Part shown: one piece after another, positions 1 through 11,580 of the stretch
How positions within the stretch are numbered: the first letter of the stretch is position 1
How the letters are laid out: each line of letters opens with the position of its first letter
NCBI RefSeq assembly: GCF_016889705.1
Contig: NZ_CP069526.1
Coordinates: 7,079,001 to 7,143,000 of the forward strand
DNA: 64,000 bases
DNA from: Amycolatopsis sp. FDAARGOS 1241
GTDB lineage: Bacteria; Actinomycetota; Actinomycetes; Mycobacteriales; Pseudonocardiaceae
Direction: 5' to 3'
Position numbers and translations under genes: made by a program
Notes under the pieces: model-generated
Told to the model about the DNA's origin: nothing
The model's input: only the letters and a program-made list of their open reading frames with translations
Databases searched by the model: none

Positions 1-1
1 G

Positions 2-1684
2 ATGGCGGCGCTGTGCGCGCTGCTCGTGCTGCAGGCCGCGCTCGGCGTCACCTCGCCCTTCCTGCTGCGGGCGATCCTCGACGACGCGCTCCCCCACCGC
101 GACGCGCTGCTGGTGAGCGTGCTGGCGATGGGAATGATCGGCGCGGCGCTGGGCTCGGGCGCGCTGGGCGTGGCGACGACCGGGCTGTCGAACACGATCG
201 GGCAGCGCGTGATGAACGAGCTGCGCGTGTCGGTCTACGGCCACCTGCAGCGCATGTCGCTCGGCTTCTTCACCCGCACCAAGACCGGCGAGATCCTTTC
301 GCGGGTCTTCAACGACATCGGCGGCGTCGACAACGTGGTCACGACCACCGCCGCATCGATCGTGCAGAACGGCACCACGGCGCTGGCGATCACCGTCGCG
401 ATCCTGATCATGGACTGGCAGCTGGCGCTGCTCACGCTCGTGGTGGTGCCGCTGTTCCTGCTGTTCACGCTGCGGCTGGGCGGCAAGCAGCGCAAGCTCG
501 CCCGCGGCCGGACCCGCCGGATGGCGCGGCTGACGACGATCGTCGAGGAGTCCCTGTCGGTCACGGGCGTGCTGCTGAGCAAGACCATGGGCAACGAGCG
601 CGCGATGCGGGAGCGCTTCGCCGAGGAGTCGCGTGAGGTCGCCGCGCTCGAGCGCAGCACGGCGCTGGCCGGCCGCTGGCAGCGGGCCTCGCGGACGATG
701 AGCCTGACGATCATCCCCGCGCTCGTGTACTGGGTGGCCGGGCTCGAGCTGGCGGGCGGCGCGGCGCCGGTCTCGCTGGGCACGGTCGTGGCGTTCACCA
801 GCATGCTCAACCGCCTGCTCGCGCCGGCGACGGCCATGCAGACCGTGAGCCAGAGCGTGGCGTCGGCGAAGGCGCTGTTCGGGCGGATCTTCGAGGTTCT
901 CGACCTGCCGGTGGAAATCGGCGACCGGCCCGGTGCCCGCGAGCTGGCCGTGCGCGAGGGTGCGGTCGCGATGCGGGGCGTCTCGTTCCGCTACGACGAC
1001 GACGGGCCGTGGACCCTGCACGACATCGACCTCGACGTGCCACCGGGGACGACGACCGCGCTGGTGGGGTCGACGGGCTCGGGCAAGACGACGCTCGCGT
1101 ACCTCGTGGCCCGCCTGTACGAGGTGACCGACGGGCGCGTCTGCATCGACGAGACCGACGTCCGCGACGTCACGCTCGCGTCGCTGGCCGCCGGGGTCGG
1201 GCTGGTTTCGCAGGAGACGTACCTGTTCCACGCGACGGTGCGGGAGAACCTGCGGTTCGCGAAGCCGGACGCTACGGACGCGGAGATCGAGGAAGCCGCG
1301 AAGGCCGCGCACATCCACGACACGCTGGCGAAGCTGCCCGAGGGCTACGACACCGTCGTGGGCCAGCGCGGCTACCGGTTCTCGGGCGGCGAGAAGCAGC
1401 GGATGGCGATCGCGCGGATCCTGCTGCGCAACCCGCCCGTGCTGATCCTCGACGAAGCCACGAGCGCGCTCGACACCCGCACCGAACGTTCCGTGCAGGC
1501 GGAGCTCGACCGGCTCGCCGCGGGCCGCACGACGCTCACCATCGCGCACCGGTTGTCCACTGTGGAGAACGCGGACCAGATCGTGGTGCTCGACGAGGGC
1601 CGGATCGTCGAGCGGGGCACGCACGCGGAACTGCTGGCCCTCGACGGCCGGTACGCGCGGCTGGTGCGCGGGGAAACCGCCTAA
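2..1684 (+). CDS. ABC exporter, fused permease-ATPase (5' end cut by window edge)
   Basis: A half-transporter of the type IV exporter fold: an N-terminal membrane domain followed by a nucleotide-binding domain, expected to work as a dimer in the cytoplasmic membrane. Visible are the Walker A GSTGSGKTT near residue 357, the signature RFSGGEKQR near 457 (a variant of LSGGQ), the Walker B VLILDEA near 480 and the switch histidine in TIAHRLST. The frame is open at the window edge and only about five membrane helices are seen, so the true start lies upstream. A MarR regulator follows 9 bp downstream in the same direction, which suggests efflux of a small toxic compound. The substrate cannot be read from the sequence. 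Confidence 0.9.
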   Translation: MAALCALLVLQAALGVTSPFLLRAILDDALPHRDALLVSVLAMGMIGAALGSGALGVATTGLSNTIGQRVMNELRVSVYGHLQRMSLGFFTRTKTGEILSRVFNDIGGVDNVVTTTAASIVQNGTTALAITVAILIMDWQLALLTLVVVPLFLLFTLRLGGKQRKLARGRTRRMARLTTIVEESLSVTGVLLSKTMGNERAMRERFAEESREVAALERSTALAGRWQRASRTMSLTIIPALVYWVAGLELAGGAAPVSLGTVVAFTSMLNRLLAPATAMQTVSQSVASAKALFGRIFEVLDLPVEIGDRPGARELAVREGAVAMRGVSFRYDDDGPWTLHDIDLDVPPGTTTALVGSTGSGKTTLAYLVARLYEVTDGRVCIDETDVRDVTLASLAAGVGLVSQETYLFHATVRENLRFAKPDATDAEIEEAAKAAHIHDTLAKLPEGYDTVVGQRGYRFSGGEKQRMAIARILLRNPPVLILDEATSALDTRTERSVQAELDRLAAGRTTLTIAHRLSTVENADQIVVLDEGRIVERGTHAELLALDGRYARLVRGETA

Positions 1685-1693
1685 TGTGGCGGT

Positions 1694-2146
1694 ATGCAGA
1701 CCGAAGCCGACACCCGCCGCGCCGACGAGCTGGCCGAGCTGGCCCGCCACGTCCGGGAAGGTGTCGGCCGGCTCAACTGGCGCTTGCGCTCGGAGGCGGA
1801 CTCTCCGTCGCCGGGGCCGACAGTGCTGGCCGTGCTGTCGCGTCTCTACCGCGCCGGGACGCACACGCCGGGCGAGCTGGCCGAGACCGAGCGGATCCAC
1901 CCGCAGTCGCTGACGCGCGTGCTGTCTTCGCTGACTTCGCGCGGGCTGATCACGCGCACGGCGGACCCGTCGGACGGGCGGCGGTCGCTGATCGACATCA
2001 CGCACGCCGGGCGGATCGTGCTGCGGGACTACTCGATCTCGCGCGAACAGTGGCTCGCGGCGGCGGTGGAGCGCGCGTTGAGCCCGACCGAGCAACAGCT
2101 GCTGCGCCTGGCGGCGGATCTGCTGCTGCGGATCGCGGATTCCTGA
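1694..2146 (+). CDS. MarR-family transcriptional regulator
   Basis: A 150-residue winged-helix regulator. The recognition region TPGELAETERIHPQSLTRVL and the wing DPSDGRRSLIDIT are typical of MarR proteins, which act as dimers and usually release DNA when a small ligand binds. It starts 9 bp after the ABC exporter stop and is probably co-transcribed with it, the common arrangement for a regulator of its own efflux pump. No clear operator can be assigned because the exporter promoter lies outside the window. Confidence 0.88.
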   Translation: MQTEADTRRADELAELARHVREGVGRLNWRLRSEADSPSPGPTVLAVLSRLYRAGTHTPGELAETERIHPQSLTRVLSSLTSRGLITRTADPSDGRRSLIDITHAGRIVLRDYSISREQWLAAAVERALSPTEQQLLRLAADLLLRIADS

Positions 2147-2534
2147 CGGGGCGGGAAACCGGCGCCCTCCCCGACGCCGGCCCACCCCAGGAGTTCTCCC
2201 GCCCGCCCAGGGGTTCCGGGACGCGGCCGCTCCCCACAGCCGGCCCCGGAACCTTGGCGGAAGGACTCACCTCCCCGGGAGCCTTCCGCCGCGTGCACGC
2301 CAGGCGGGTGCCCCGTCGCCCGCTCGCCAGACCCCCGGTACCGGGCGGCCGGTTTCCGCCTTGCGTTGGGGAGAAGTCTGCCGGGTGACGGGCGGGGCGG
2401 GGCAGTGTGAAGACCCCCAACCGGGGCTGCGTAGAACTACTCAAGCCGCGGTGGTTCGCCGGCTGCCGGTGATCACCAGGGTGCTCCGGTGGAGGCGGTT
2501 TCGGCAACTCCCCGGGATTTCTGTGGCAGTGCCG
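2147..2534. repeat. non-coding gap with three successive palindromes
   Basis: No credible gene is seen here. Three inverted repeats follow one another: GGTTCCGGG (2212-2220) with CCCGGAACC (2245-2253); GGCGGAAGG (2256-2264) with CCTTCCGCC (2282-2290); and the perfect palindrome CCCGGTACCGGG (2334-2345). The first two could terminate the marR transcript. The cluster also resembles an intergenic palindromic repeat element. There is no T-tract after any stem. Confidence 0.6.
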
Positions 2535-2915
2535 CTACAAACGCGTGTCGGGTCCGGCGGATTCACTCACGCACTGGAACGACGGCTGCGCCTCGGCCAG
2601 CGCTTCGGCTGAACAGCCCACCGCGCACGCCGCCGCTTGGAGCACTTCGGTGACCACCTCGACGTCCACCGACGGAGCGGCCGCGAGGGCCCCGTTGCGG
2701 ACGTCCACGCGGTGCGCGAGGCCCGCCAGCGCGTGCGCCAACGCGTGCTGTCCCGCGACGAGCTGCGTGACGACTTCGCTGAGTTCGCCGAGCGTGGCGG
2801 CTTGTCCGTCGCCGCGCAGGGCTCCCGCCAGCTCCTCAGCGCATGCCCTCAGGTGCGACGCGACCACGGTCGGCGGCAGGGAAACCCTCGGCAGGTTCTG
2901 CTCGTGATCCAGCAT
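2535..2915 (-). CDS. hypothetical small helical protein
   Basis: A 126-residue protein starting MLDHEQNLPRVSLPPTV and predicted to be mostly alpha-helical (Ala/Leu/Val/Glu-rich heptad-like stretches such as LSEVVTQLVAGQHALAHALAG). It has no signal peptide or membrane segment. The frame is open further upstream, but the ATG at 2915 avoids a low-complexity leader. The family was not recognised. It stands alone, convergent with marR and upstream of the HAD-like gene in the same orientation. Confidence 0.55.
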   Translation of the reverse strand: MLDHEQNLPRVSLPPTVVASHLRACAEELAGALRGDGQAATLGELSEVVTQLVAGQHALAHALAGLAHRVDVRNGALAAAPSVDVEVVTEVLQAAACAVGCSAEALAEAQPSFQCVSESAGPDTRL

Positions 2916-3092
2916 CGCTCCGCCCGTCCTTCCGCACCCCACAGCCGCCGGACCAGCGCCATATTGCCACCGGGGCACGCCACCGCTAGTCCGACACCCC
3001 GATCGTGTGATGCGACAAATCGGTAACCGGGCAGGTCAGGCCGGTACGGCGGTCTGGGGTGATCGAACGGGGTGGTTGGGGCCGGGGACAGT

Positions 3093-3578
3093 TCACGACG
3101 TCGTGGTCACCCTCCCGAACCAGCCGGCGAGGCTGGTGAAGTCGGCCGGCGCCAAGCCCACGCGGGGGTCGACGCGGTGGAGCAGGGCGGGGCCGGGGTG
3201 GTGGGCGGCCACCCACGCGCGGTCGGCAGAGGAGATTTCGTCGTCGAGCCAGGCGAACGGGCGGCCGGCGGCCCACATCACCAGGGGCCGGGTTTTCCAG
3301 TGCCCTTCGTCGGGATCAGGCGCGTCGGGCCAGTCGACGACGGGCAGCGGCGGCAAGCCGAGGCGGGGACACAGGACGGCGTTGGCATCGGCTCCCCACG
3401 TGGTCGCCCACACGAGGTCGCACGGGAGGGCGGCAGGACGAGTGCCGTGCGCGGGGTCCAGGCGAGCCAGGAGCGGGTGGCCGGCCGGGCCGGGATCGGG
3501 CGGGAACCGCGGGTGGTCCGAGCCGCCGAACGGGATAAGGGGACCGTCGACGTCGAGGAAGAGGAACGGGCGGGCCAC
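3093..3578 (-). CDS. HAD-like hydrolase, small
   Basis: A 161-residue protein beginning VARPFLFLDVDGPLIPFGG. The DVDG at residues 9-12 is the HAD motif I, where the first Asp is the nucleophile. The middle WATTWGADAN fits motif II (Thr), and WLDDEIS fits the acidic motif IV that holds magnesium. It is short and has no obvious cap domain, so it resembles the secreted-type or HAD-like proteins often annotated in actinobacteria. The GTG start at 3578 directly precedes the HAD core; the frame upstream is a shadow of glnD. The substrate is unknown. Confidence 0.75.
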   Translation of the reverse strand: MARPFLFLDVDGPLIPFGGSDHPRFPPDPGPAGHPLLARLDPAHGTRPAALPCDLVWATTWGADANAVLCPRLGLPPLPVVDWPDAPDPDEGHWKTRPLVMWAAGRPFAWLDDEISSADRAWVAAHHPGPALLHRVDPRVGLAPADFTSLAGWFGRVTTTS

Positions 3579-3604
3579 GGTGGAACCGTAGCCCGCCCGT
3601 GAGG

Positions 3605-5902
3605 TCACGAGGCGGCGGTGAGCACGGCCTCCTCCACCTTCGCCCGCCAGGCCGCGTCGACACGGCCCGTGCGGGGGGAGACGGCGAAGGAGTCCACCAC
3701 GGCGCCGCCCAGGGTGGTCGCTTTGGCCCAGTGGACGGAGGCTTCCGAGCGGCTCAGGGCGCGCGCCACGCGGAAGAGCAGGCCGATGCGGTCGGCGGCG
3801 CGCAGTTCGAGCACAACGGTGTTCGAGCCGCTCGTTTCGTCGTCGAACCACAGGACCTTGGGCGCGACGGTGAACGCGGACGCGCTCGCGTAGTCGCGTT
3901 CCTTGGCGGCCAGGCGCTGGGTCAGGGGCAACGTCCCGGCCACGGCGCGGGAGAACTGTTCGCGCAGCAGCGTCGGCTCGGGCAGGGAGCCGAACTTCGG
4001 GGAGGCGGTGAACACGCCGACACGGTCGCGCAGGACAGCGGCGTGGACTTCCAGCGAGTTGAGCGCCAGGACACCCGCGGCGGGCGCCAGCAGTTCCACG
4101 CGCGCCGGGGCGGCCAGCACGACCGTGACGACCTTGCCGTGGGCGGTGATGCGGACCTCGCCGATGCCGGAGCGGACGGCGTCGGACAGGAGTTCGCGCT
4201 GGGTGGCGTCCAGAGGTTCCGGCGCGGTGAAACCCTTGCCGTGCAAGGCTTCTTCGCACGAGCTCACCAGGTCGGCCAGCAGCCGGGCCTTCCAGTCCGT
4301 CCAGACGCCCGGGCCGGTGGCCAGCGAATCGGCCCGGGTCAGCGCGTGCAGCAGGTCGATCAGCACGACGTCGCCATCGAGCGTTTTGACCACGCGGGAC
4401 ACCGTGGCCGGGTCGGCGATGTCGCGGCGGGTCGCGGTGTGGGGCAGGAGCAGGTGGTGGCGGACCATCGCCGAGACGGTGGCGACGTCGGCCCGCGGCA
4501 GGCCGACGCGCGCGGCGACCTGGGCGGCGATGTCGGCGCCCAGCTCGGAGTGGTCGGCGTCGCGGCCCTTGCCGATGTCGTGCAGGAGCGCCCCGAGGAG
4601 CAGGAGGTCCGGGCGGGCGACCGTGGTCGTCAGCCTGGCCGCCTCGACGCACGCCTGCACGAGGTGCCGGTCGACGGTCCACTGGTGCACGGGCGAACGG
4701 GGCGGCAGGTCTCGCACCGCGCCCCACTCCGGGAACAGCCGCGCCCACAACCCCGTGCGGTCCAGCGCCTCGACGGCGTCGACGAGCCCCTCCCCCGCGC
4801 CGAGCAGCTCGACCAGCGCGTTGCGAGCGTCGTCCGGCCACGGGGCGCGCAGTTCGGGCGCGGAGTCAGCCAGCGTGCGCAAGGTGCCGTGCGCGATCGG
4901 TTTCCCGGTGCGCGCCGAGGCAGCCGCGACGCGCAGCAGCAGCGCTGGGTCCTTGGCCGGCACGGCGTCGCGCGCCAGCGACACCTCGTCGCCGTGGAGC
5001 ACAACACCCTCGGCGAGCGGCGTGCGCGAGGGGCGCCGGCCGAAGCGGGAGCGCGGCGGCTCCACAGTGGACCGGAGAGCGACGTCCACGGCGTACGCGA
5101 TCGTCCGGCCGGCGCCGGAAAGCTTGCGGGCCAGCGCGAACCGATCGGCAAGGCCCAGCTCCGTTGCCACCGCTTCGGCTTCGGGCGCGCTCAGCACATC
5201 GCGTTCCCGGCGCAGTTCACGCCGCAACTCCGTGCGCACGTCGAGCAGCAACGCCTTGGCCGCCACCAGCTCCTCAACCGGCCGGGCCGTGAGCTGGGCC
5301 AGCGCCAGCGCCTCCAGCACGGCGAAATCACGCAACCCGCCGCGCCCGTGTTTCAAGTCGGGCTCGGCCGACTGCGCGATCTCCCCGCTGCGCCGCCAGC
5401 GCGTGCGCACGGCGTCGGCCAGCTCGCCCAGCCGCTTGCGAGCCGTGCGCCGCCACTGCTCGCGGGCGGCGGCCGCCAGGCGCTCGGTCAGCTCGGCGTC
5501 GCCCGCGAGGTGGCGTGCGTCGAGCAACCCGAGTTGCGTACGCAGGTCTTCCGTGGCCACCTTGAGCGCTTCCCCCGGCGTCCGCACGGAGTGGTCGAGC
5601 CCGAGTTTGGCGTCCCACAGCGGGTACCACAACGCGTCGGCGATCTCGCCGACGCTCGGGTTGCCGTTGTGCACCAGCACCAGGTCGAGGTCCGAGAACG
5701 GCACCAGCTCGCGCCGCCCGAGGCCGCCGACGGCGACCAGCGCGACACCGGGATCGGCGGTGTCCACGCCGGCCGCCGAAGCGCCCTTCGCGAGCCAGAA
5801 CTCGAAGAGATCGACCAGTGCCGCCCGCAGCGCGGACGGTCCGTGCCGGCCCTCGAGCAGGCGCTCGAGGGCCCGGACCAGTTCACCCCCGTCGGTCATC
5901 AC
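3605..5902 (-). CDS. glnD: PII nucleotidyltransferase/removing enzyme GlnD
   Basis: The bifunctional nitrogen sensor that modifies and de-modifies the PII protein; in actinobacteria it adenylylates Tyr51 of PII rather than uridylylating it (family knowledge). It has 765 residues. The nucleotidyltransferase motif is GG(59-60) followed by FSDLDLVLV with D71 and D73. The HD motif LLHDIGKG near residue 440 carries the removing activity. Two ACT-like regions sit at the C-terminus, with the last starting around VLELRAADRIGLLFRVA. It begins 1 bp from the end of the PII gene and is the third gene of the amtB-glnB-glnD operon. It is shorter than the E. coli enzyme (about 890), as is usual in this phylum. 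Confidence 0.95.
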   Translation of the reverse strand: MMTDGGELVRALERLLEGRHGPSALRAALVDLFEFWLAKGASAAGVDTADPGVALVAVGGLGRRELVPFSDLDLVLVHNGNPSVGEIADALWYPLWDAKLGLDHSVRTPGEALKVATEDLRTQLGLLDARHLAGDAELTERLAAAAREQWRRTARKRLGELADAVRTRWRRSGEIAQSAEPDLKHGRGGLRDFAVLEALALAQLTARPVEELVAAKALLLDVRTELRRELRRERDVLSAPEAEAVATELGLADRFALARKLSGAGRTIAYAVDVALRSTVEPPRSRFGRRPSRTPLAEGVVLHGDEVSLARDAVPAKDPALLLRVAAASARTGKPIAHGTLRTLADSAPELRAPWPDDARNALVELLGAGEGLVDAVEALDRTGLWARLFPEWGAVRDLPPRSPVHQWTVDRHLVQACVEAARLTTTVARPDLLLLGALLHDIGKGRDADHSELGADIAAQVAARVGLPRADVATVSAMVRHHLLLPHTATRRDIADPATVSRVVKTLDGDVVLIDLLHALTRADSLATGPGVWTDWKARLLADLVSSCEEALHGKGFTAPEPLDATQRELLSDAVRSGIGEVRITAHGKVVTVVLAAPARVELLAPAAGVLALNSLEVHAAVLRDRVGVFTASPKFGSLPEPTLLREQFSRAVAGTLPLTQRLAAKERDYASASAFTVAPKVLWFDDETSGSNTVVLELRAADRIGLLFRVARALSRSEASVHWAKATTLGGAVVDSFAVSPRTGRVDAAWRAKVEEAVLTAAS

Positions 5903-7626
<1,724 letters not shown>

Positions 7627-7677
7627 AATCGTCCTCCCGTGCCATGGGTATCTGACTCGGAAGTCTTGGTTCCCGGT

Positions 7678-7747
7678 GTTTCACGGGACGGCCCCGCACG
7701 TTTCACGGGCGTGAACTGTCGGGGCGGGCTTGTTACGGGGAAGTTTC
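7678..7747 (-). promoter_or_regulatory. candidate GlnR binding region upstream of amtB
   Basis: Read on the plus strand, GTTAC (7732-7736), six bases, GTTTC (7743-7747) is an exact a-site/b-site pair of the actinobacterial GlnR box (GTnAC-n6-GAAAC read on the other strand). A second pair is GTTTC (7700-7704), six bases, GTGAA (7711-7715), one mismatch in the a-site. A lone GTTTC lies 22 bp further along at 7678-7682. The location about 50-120 bp upstream of the amtB start fits known GlnR control of amtB operons. Confidence 0.65.
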
Positions 7748-7800
7748 CCGCCACGCGGGGTGGAGTGTCCGGTTGCGTTACGTCGTGGTCGAATAGCCCC

Positions 7801-8652
7801 ATGACCTCGGCCGGAACCGGAAATGACCCACTGCCACGGCGGGTCGTCGACGCGCTGCGGTGTTCGGTGTGCGGTAGCCCGGTCGAGTTGTCGGGACGCA
7901 CGCTGCGTTGCGCAAACCGCCACTCGTTCGACTTGGCGCGCCAGGGTTACGTCAACCTTCTGCACGCACGCGTCTCAGCCGGCACGGCGGACACGGCGCC
8001 GATGGTGGCGGCGCGGTCGGCGTTCCTCGAATCGGGTGCTTACCAGCCCTTGGCGGACGAGGTGGCGCGGGCGGCTTCCGGCGCGACCGGTCTGGTGATC
8101 GACGCCGGGGCGGGCCCCGGGTATTACCTGGCGCGGGTACTGGACGTCTGCCCGTCCGCCGCCGGCCTGGCGCTCGACGTGTCCGCTGTGGCGCTGCGCC
8201 GGGCCGCCCGCGCGCACGCTCGGCTCGGCGCGGTCGTGTGGAACCTGTGGGAGCCGTGGCCGGTGGCGGACGGCGTGGCTTCGGTGGTGCTGGACGTGTT
8301 CTCGCCGCGCAACGCCGCCGAGTTCCACCGGGTCCTGGCGCCGGGCGGAGCGCTCGTGGTCGCGGCGCCGCTACCCGGGCACCTGGCCGAACTGGGCGAT
8401 CTCGTGCTGTCCGTGGCCGACCGCAAGGAAGAACGCCTGGAGACGACGCTCGGCGGCCGGTTCGCGCGCCTCTCGCGGACGGACGTCGTCCACACGGCCC
8501 CCTTCACGGCCCGGCAGGTGCACGATGTCGTCGCCATGGGCCCGGCCGGTTTCCACCTCGACCGCGAGGACCGCCGGTCGCGGCTCGAAACGGCGGAGGG
8601 TCGCGATGTCACGCTCGCCGTCGGGGTCAGTGTGTGGCAGAAGCTCGGATGA
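7801..8652 (+). CDS. SAM-dependent methyltransferase, RlmA-like (23S rRNA guanine-N1 type)
   Basis: 283 residues. An N-terminal zinc-binding part has CSVCGSPVEL and CANRHSFDLARQGYVNLL, that is Cys-x2-Cys plus a Cys and His, as in RlmA(I)/TlrB proteins. A Rossmann SAM domain follows, with VIDAGAGPGYYLARVL as motif I and a post-I DVS stretch. Members methylate G745 or G748 of 23S rRNA, and the TlrB branch gives tylosin resistance. Which nucleotide is targeted here cannot be told. The ATG at 7801 follows the amtB divergent promoter. An upstream in-frame extension is antisense to amtB and was ignored. Confidence 0.82.
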   Translation: MTSAGTGNDPLPRRVVDALRCSVCGSPVELSGRTLRCANRHSFDLARQGYVNLLHARVSAGTADTAPMVAARSAFLESGAYQPLADEVARAASGATGLVIDAGAGPGYYLARVLDVCPSAAGLALDVSAVALRRAARAHARLGAVVWNLWEPWPVADGVASVVLDVFSPRNAAEFHRVLAPGGALVVAAPLPGHLAELGDLVLSVADRKEERLETTLGGRFARLSRTDVVHTAPFTARQVHDVVAMGPAGFHLDREDRRSRLETAEGRDVTLAVGVSVWQKLG

Positions 8653-8655
8653 CGA

Positions 8656-10136
8656 TCACTCGCCGACGCTGTTCCACCAGGCGCACCGGAACGTCGCCTT
8701 CGCGTCGACCGGACCTGTCTCGCCGGGGGCCAGTGCTGGACGCGGGCACCGTCGGCGTACTTCGGCCAGGTGGGCAGGCCAGGGCCGTTCGGGTCGCCGG
8801 TGCGGGCGAAGCGGGTCCAAGCCGATCACCGTGCGGGAAAGTTCCCGCTGTGCCCTTCGCCTCCCAGCAGGAGGCCAGTTCGAGGCCGTGCGCCGTGCCG
8901 AGCGGGAAACCCGGCGGGACGAGGCAACCCGGGATCGGGCGCGCGCCTCGGCGGCGACGAGGTACGTGAACACCGGCCGCCCGGCCGAGGCGAGGGCCCG
9001 CGCGTCCGCGGCGGTCGCGCAGCCCCTGCCCTCGTCGGTCGTCGCGGCGGCCCGGGCGAGACCCGGCCCGAAGGGGCCGGTGCCCTGCAAGGGATACGCG
9101 GCGGCGATCCGCTGAGCCGCAGCACCGTAGGTGTCCGCGAGCAGGTGCCGGTACGTCGGCTCGTCGTACTTCGCGCCCGTGGCCAGGGCGGCGGCGACGT
9201 ACAGGCACAGCTCGTCGCGGTTGGTGCCGAACAGCACGGGCACCGCGGCGATCCGGCCTTCTCGCATGGCGGTTTCCGGTGCCGCGGGCAGCACCGGCGT
9301 GCCGCACGGCGTGGCCGTGAAGACCTCGGTGTAATCGCCGTCCAGCCAAGCCTTCGCGGGCACGCGGCGCAGGCACGCGAGGACATCGGCGCCGGCGGTG
9401 CACCCGAACTTCGCGGCGGCGGCCGTCCCCGCGGCCCGCGCCTGCGCGAGCGGGGTGAAGAGGATGTGCCGGCCCAGCCCCGGGGCCATGGTGTTCTTCG
9501 GGAAGTGCGCCGAGCACGAACTGCTCTCCATGATCGCTCGCTGGACCACCCCGACACCGCCGGGCGAAGACAACAGCGCGCACGTCGCGAAGGAGCCCGA
9601 CGATTCGCTGGTCCGGGGTGCCGAAGTCGGCCGGTGTGCCGAGCTGCGGTAGCGCGGAGTTGCCGAACGCGCCGATGAGGTAGTTCACGGTCACGACGTC
9701 GACGTCGCCCGGCTCGACCATCCGCGTGGGGTCGTAGTCGGCTCCGGCTCCGGTGCCGTCGCCACCGTGCAGCCACACCATCACCAGCCGCGCCGCCCCG
9801 GCCTTCGCCGATGTCGTGACGTTGAGGTACAAGCCGTCCTCGTTCCTGCTCGGCTGCCCGCCCGGCGAGCCGGCAGCCTGCGGACAGCGATTGCCCGGAC
9901 TGTCCGCGGCCCGCACGTCCGGCCGCGGCGGCCGGGGCGCGGTCCAGCGCAGCTCCCCCACCGGCGGCCGCGCTTCGGCACGCCCGGGAAGCGGCGCACC
10001 GCCCCGTCCTCGGTCCCCGAACGGCCCCGGCGGACTCGTGCACCTCCAGCGCGCTGCTCGCGTCGTCTCCGGAGGACACCGAACACCCTGTGCTGACCAG
10101 CCCCACCGCGGCCCAGGCAGCCGGCGTCTTCCGCAT
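8656..10136 (-). pseudogene. carboxylesterase type B lipoprotein, frameshifted and missing its catalytic serine
   Basis: Pieces of one protein occur in order in three reading frames. The start MRKTPAAWAAVGLVSTGCS (from 10136) is a lipoprotein signal. A second frame gives PPVGELRWTAP, NEDGLYLNV, the oxyanion-hole VMVWLHGGDGTGAG and VVTVNYLIGAFGN. A third frame gives VQRAIMESSSC, PVLFGTNRDE and VFTYLVAAEA, and the last piece FPLGTAHGLELA is again shifted. The nucleophile elbow (GESAGG-type) expected between DQRI and VQRAIM is absent, so about 90-120 bp are deleted. The protein cannot be an active esterase. It lies between the methyltransferase and metY, facing away from metY. Confidence 0.82.
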
Positions 10137-10290
10137 GTCCCGGCTCCCGTGAAGATCACCACGAACGGTAGGCGCCCCCTCGCCGTCCGGCATCACCACC
10201 AGGGACGATCCCGTGGTCCTCCGAGGGCCCGATGACCACCTCCCCGGGAGGAATGGCCCGCGACCGCGGCCGTGAGTAGCGTGGCGGGCG

Positions 10291-11580
10291 ATGAACGAAC
10301 GCACCTGGGGCTTCCGCACTCGTGCCCTGCACGCCGGCGGCACGCCCGATCCCGCGACCGGCGCCCGGGCGGTGCCGATCTACCAGACGACCAGCTTCGT
10401 GTTCGAGGACGCCGCCGATGCGGCCAACCTGTTCGCCCTGCAGAAGTACGGCAACATCTACAGCCGGATCGGGAACCCGACCGTGGCGGCGTTCGAAGAG
10501 CGCATCGCGAGCCTCGAGGGCGCCATCGGCGGCGTGGCGACGGCGAGCGGCCAGTCGGCGGAGTTCCTCACGTTCTCGGCGCTGGCCGAGGCCGGCGAGC
10601 ACATCGTGTCCGCGAGCGGCCTGTACGGCGGCACGGTCACGCAGCTAACCGGCACGTTGAAGCGCTTCGGCGTCGAGACGACGTTCGTGAACGGCGGCGT
10701 CGAGGACTACGCCAAGGCCGTCACCGACCAGACACGGCTGATCTACACCGAGGTGATCGGCAACCCGTCGGGCGCGATCGCCGACCTCGCCGGGCTCGCG
10801 GACCTCGCGCACTCACACGACATCCCGCTCGTGGTCGACGCGACGCTCGCCACGCCCTACCTGTGCCGGCCCATCGAGCACGGCGCGGACATCGTCCTGC
10901 ACTCTGCCACGAAGTTCCTCGGCGGGCACGGCACGACGCTCGGCGGCGTCGTCGTGGAGTCGGGCCGGTTCGACTGGGGCAACGGCAAGTTCCCGCGCAT
11001 GACCGAGACCGTCGAGAGCTACGGCGGCCTCAGGTACTGGGAGAACTTCGGCGAGTACGCGTTCTGCACGCGCCTGCGCGCCGAGCAGCTGCGCGACATC
11101 GGCGCGGTGCTCTCGCCGCATTCGGCCTTCCTGCTGCTGCAGGGTGTCGAGACGCTGCCGCAGCGGATGGACGCGCACGTGGCCAACGCGAAGGCGGTCG
11201 CGGAGTACCTGAACGCCGACCCGCGCGTCGCGTGGGTGTCCTATGCCGGGCTGCCGGACCACAGCGACCACGAGCTGGCGCGTAAGTACCTGCCCGCCGG
11301 GCCGGGCGCGGTGTTCTCGTTCGGGGTCAAGGGCGGCCGGGCCGCGGGCGAGAAGTTCGTGGAGTCGGTGGAGCTGCTGTCGCACCTGGCGAACGTCGGC
11401 GACGCGCGCACGCTCGTGATCCACCCGGCGTCGACCACCCACGCGCAGCTGTCCGACGACCAGCTCGCGGCCGCCGGCGTCGGCCCGGACCTGATCCGGC
11501 TGTCGGTGGGACTCGAAGACGTCGAGGACCTGCTGTGGGACCTCGACCAGGCGCTGGACAAGGCGGTGGCTTCGGAGTGA
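10291..11580 (+). CDS. metY: O-acetylhomoserine sulfhydrylase
   Basis: A 429-residue PLP enzyme of the Cys/Met-metabolism family that makes homocysteine from O-acetylhomoserine and sulfide. The start [20 protein letters not shown] and [14 protein letters not shown] are typical of MetY. The PLP lysine is K208 in [14 protein letters not shown], and [13 protein letters not shown] carries the cofactor-binding Asp. TYSRIGNPT is seen as [10 protein letters not shown] CoA-binding protein overlaps its stop by 4 bp, a common pairing. No SAM riboswitch-like fold was noticed in the 150 bp upstream. Confidence 0.93.
   Translation: MNERTWGFRTRALHAGGTPDPATGARAVPIYQTTSFVFEDAADAANLFALQKYGNIYSRIGNPTVAAFEERIASLEGAIGGVATASGQSAEFLTFSALAEAGEHIVSASGLYGGTVTQLTGTLKRFGVETTFVNGGVEDYAKAVTDQTRLIYTEVIGNPSGAIADLAGLADLAHSHDIPLVVDATLATPYLCRPIEHGADIVLHSATKFLGGHGTTLGGVVVESGRFDWGNGKFPRMTETVESYGGLRYWENFGEYAFCTRLRAEQLRDIGAVLSPHSAFLLLQGVETLPQRMDAHVANAKAVAEYLNADPRVAWVSYAGLPDHSDHELARKYLPAGPGAVFSFGVKGGRAAGEKFVESVELLSHLANVGDARTLVIHPASTTHAQLSDDQLAAAGVGPDLIRLSVGLEDVEDLLWDLDQALDKAVASE

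Noticed and set aside
10137..10290. SAM riboswitch upstream of metY
   Set aside because: No conserved SAM-I, SAM-II or SAM-IV core was recognised in the 154 bp.
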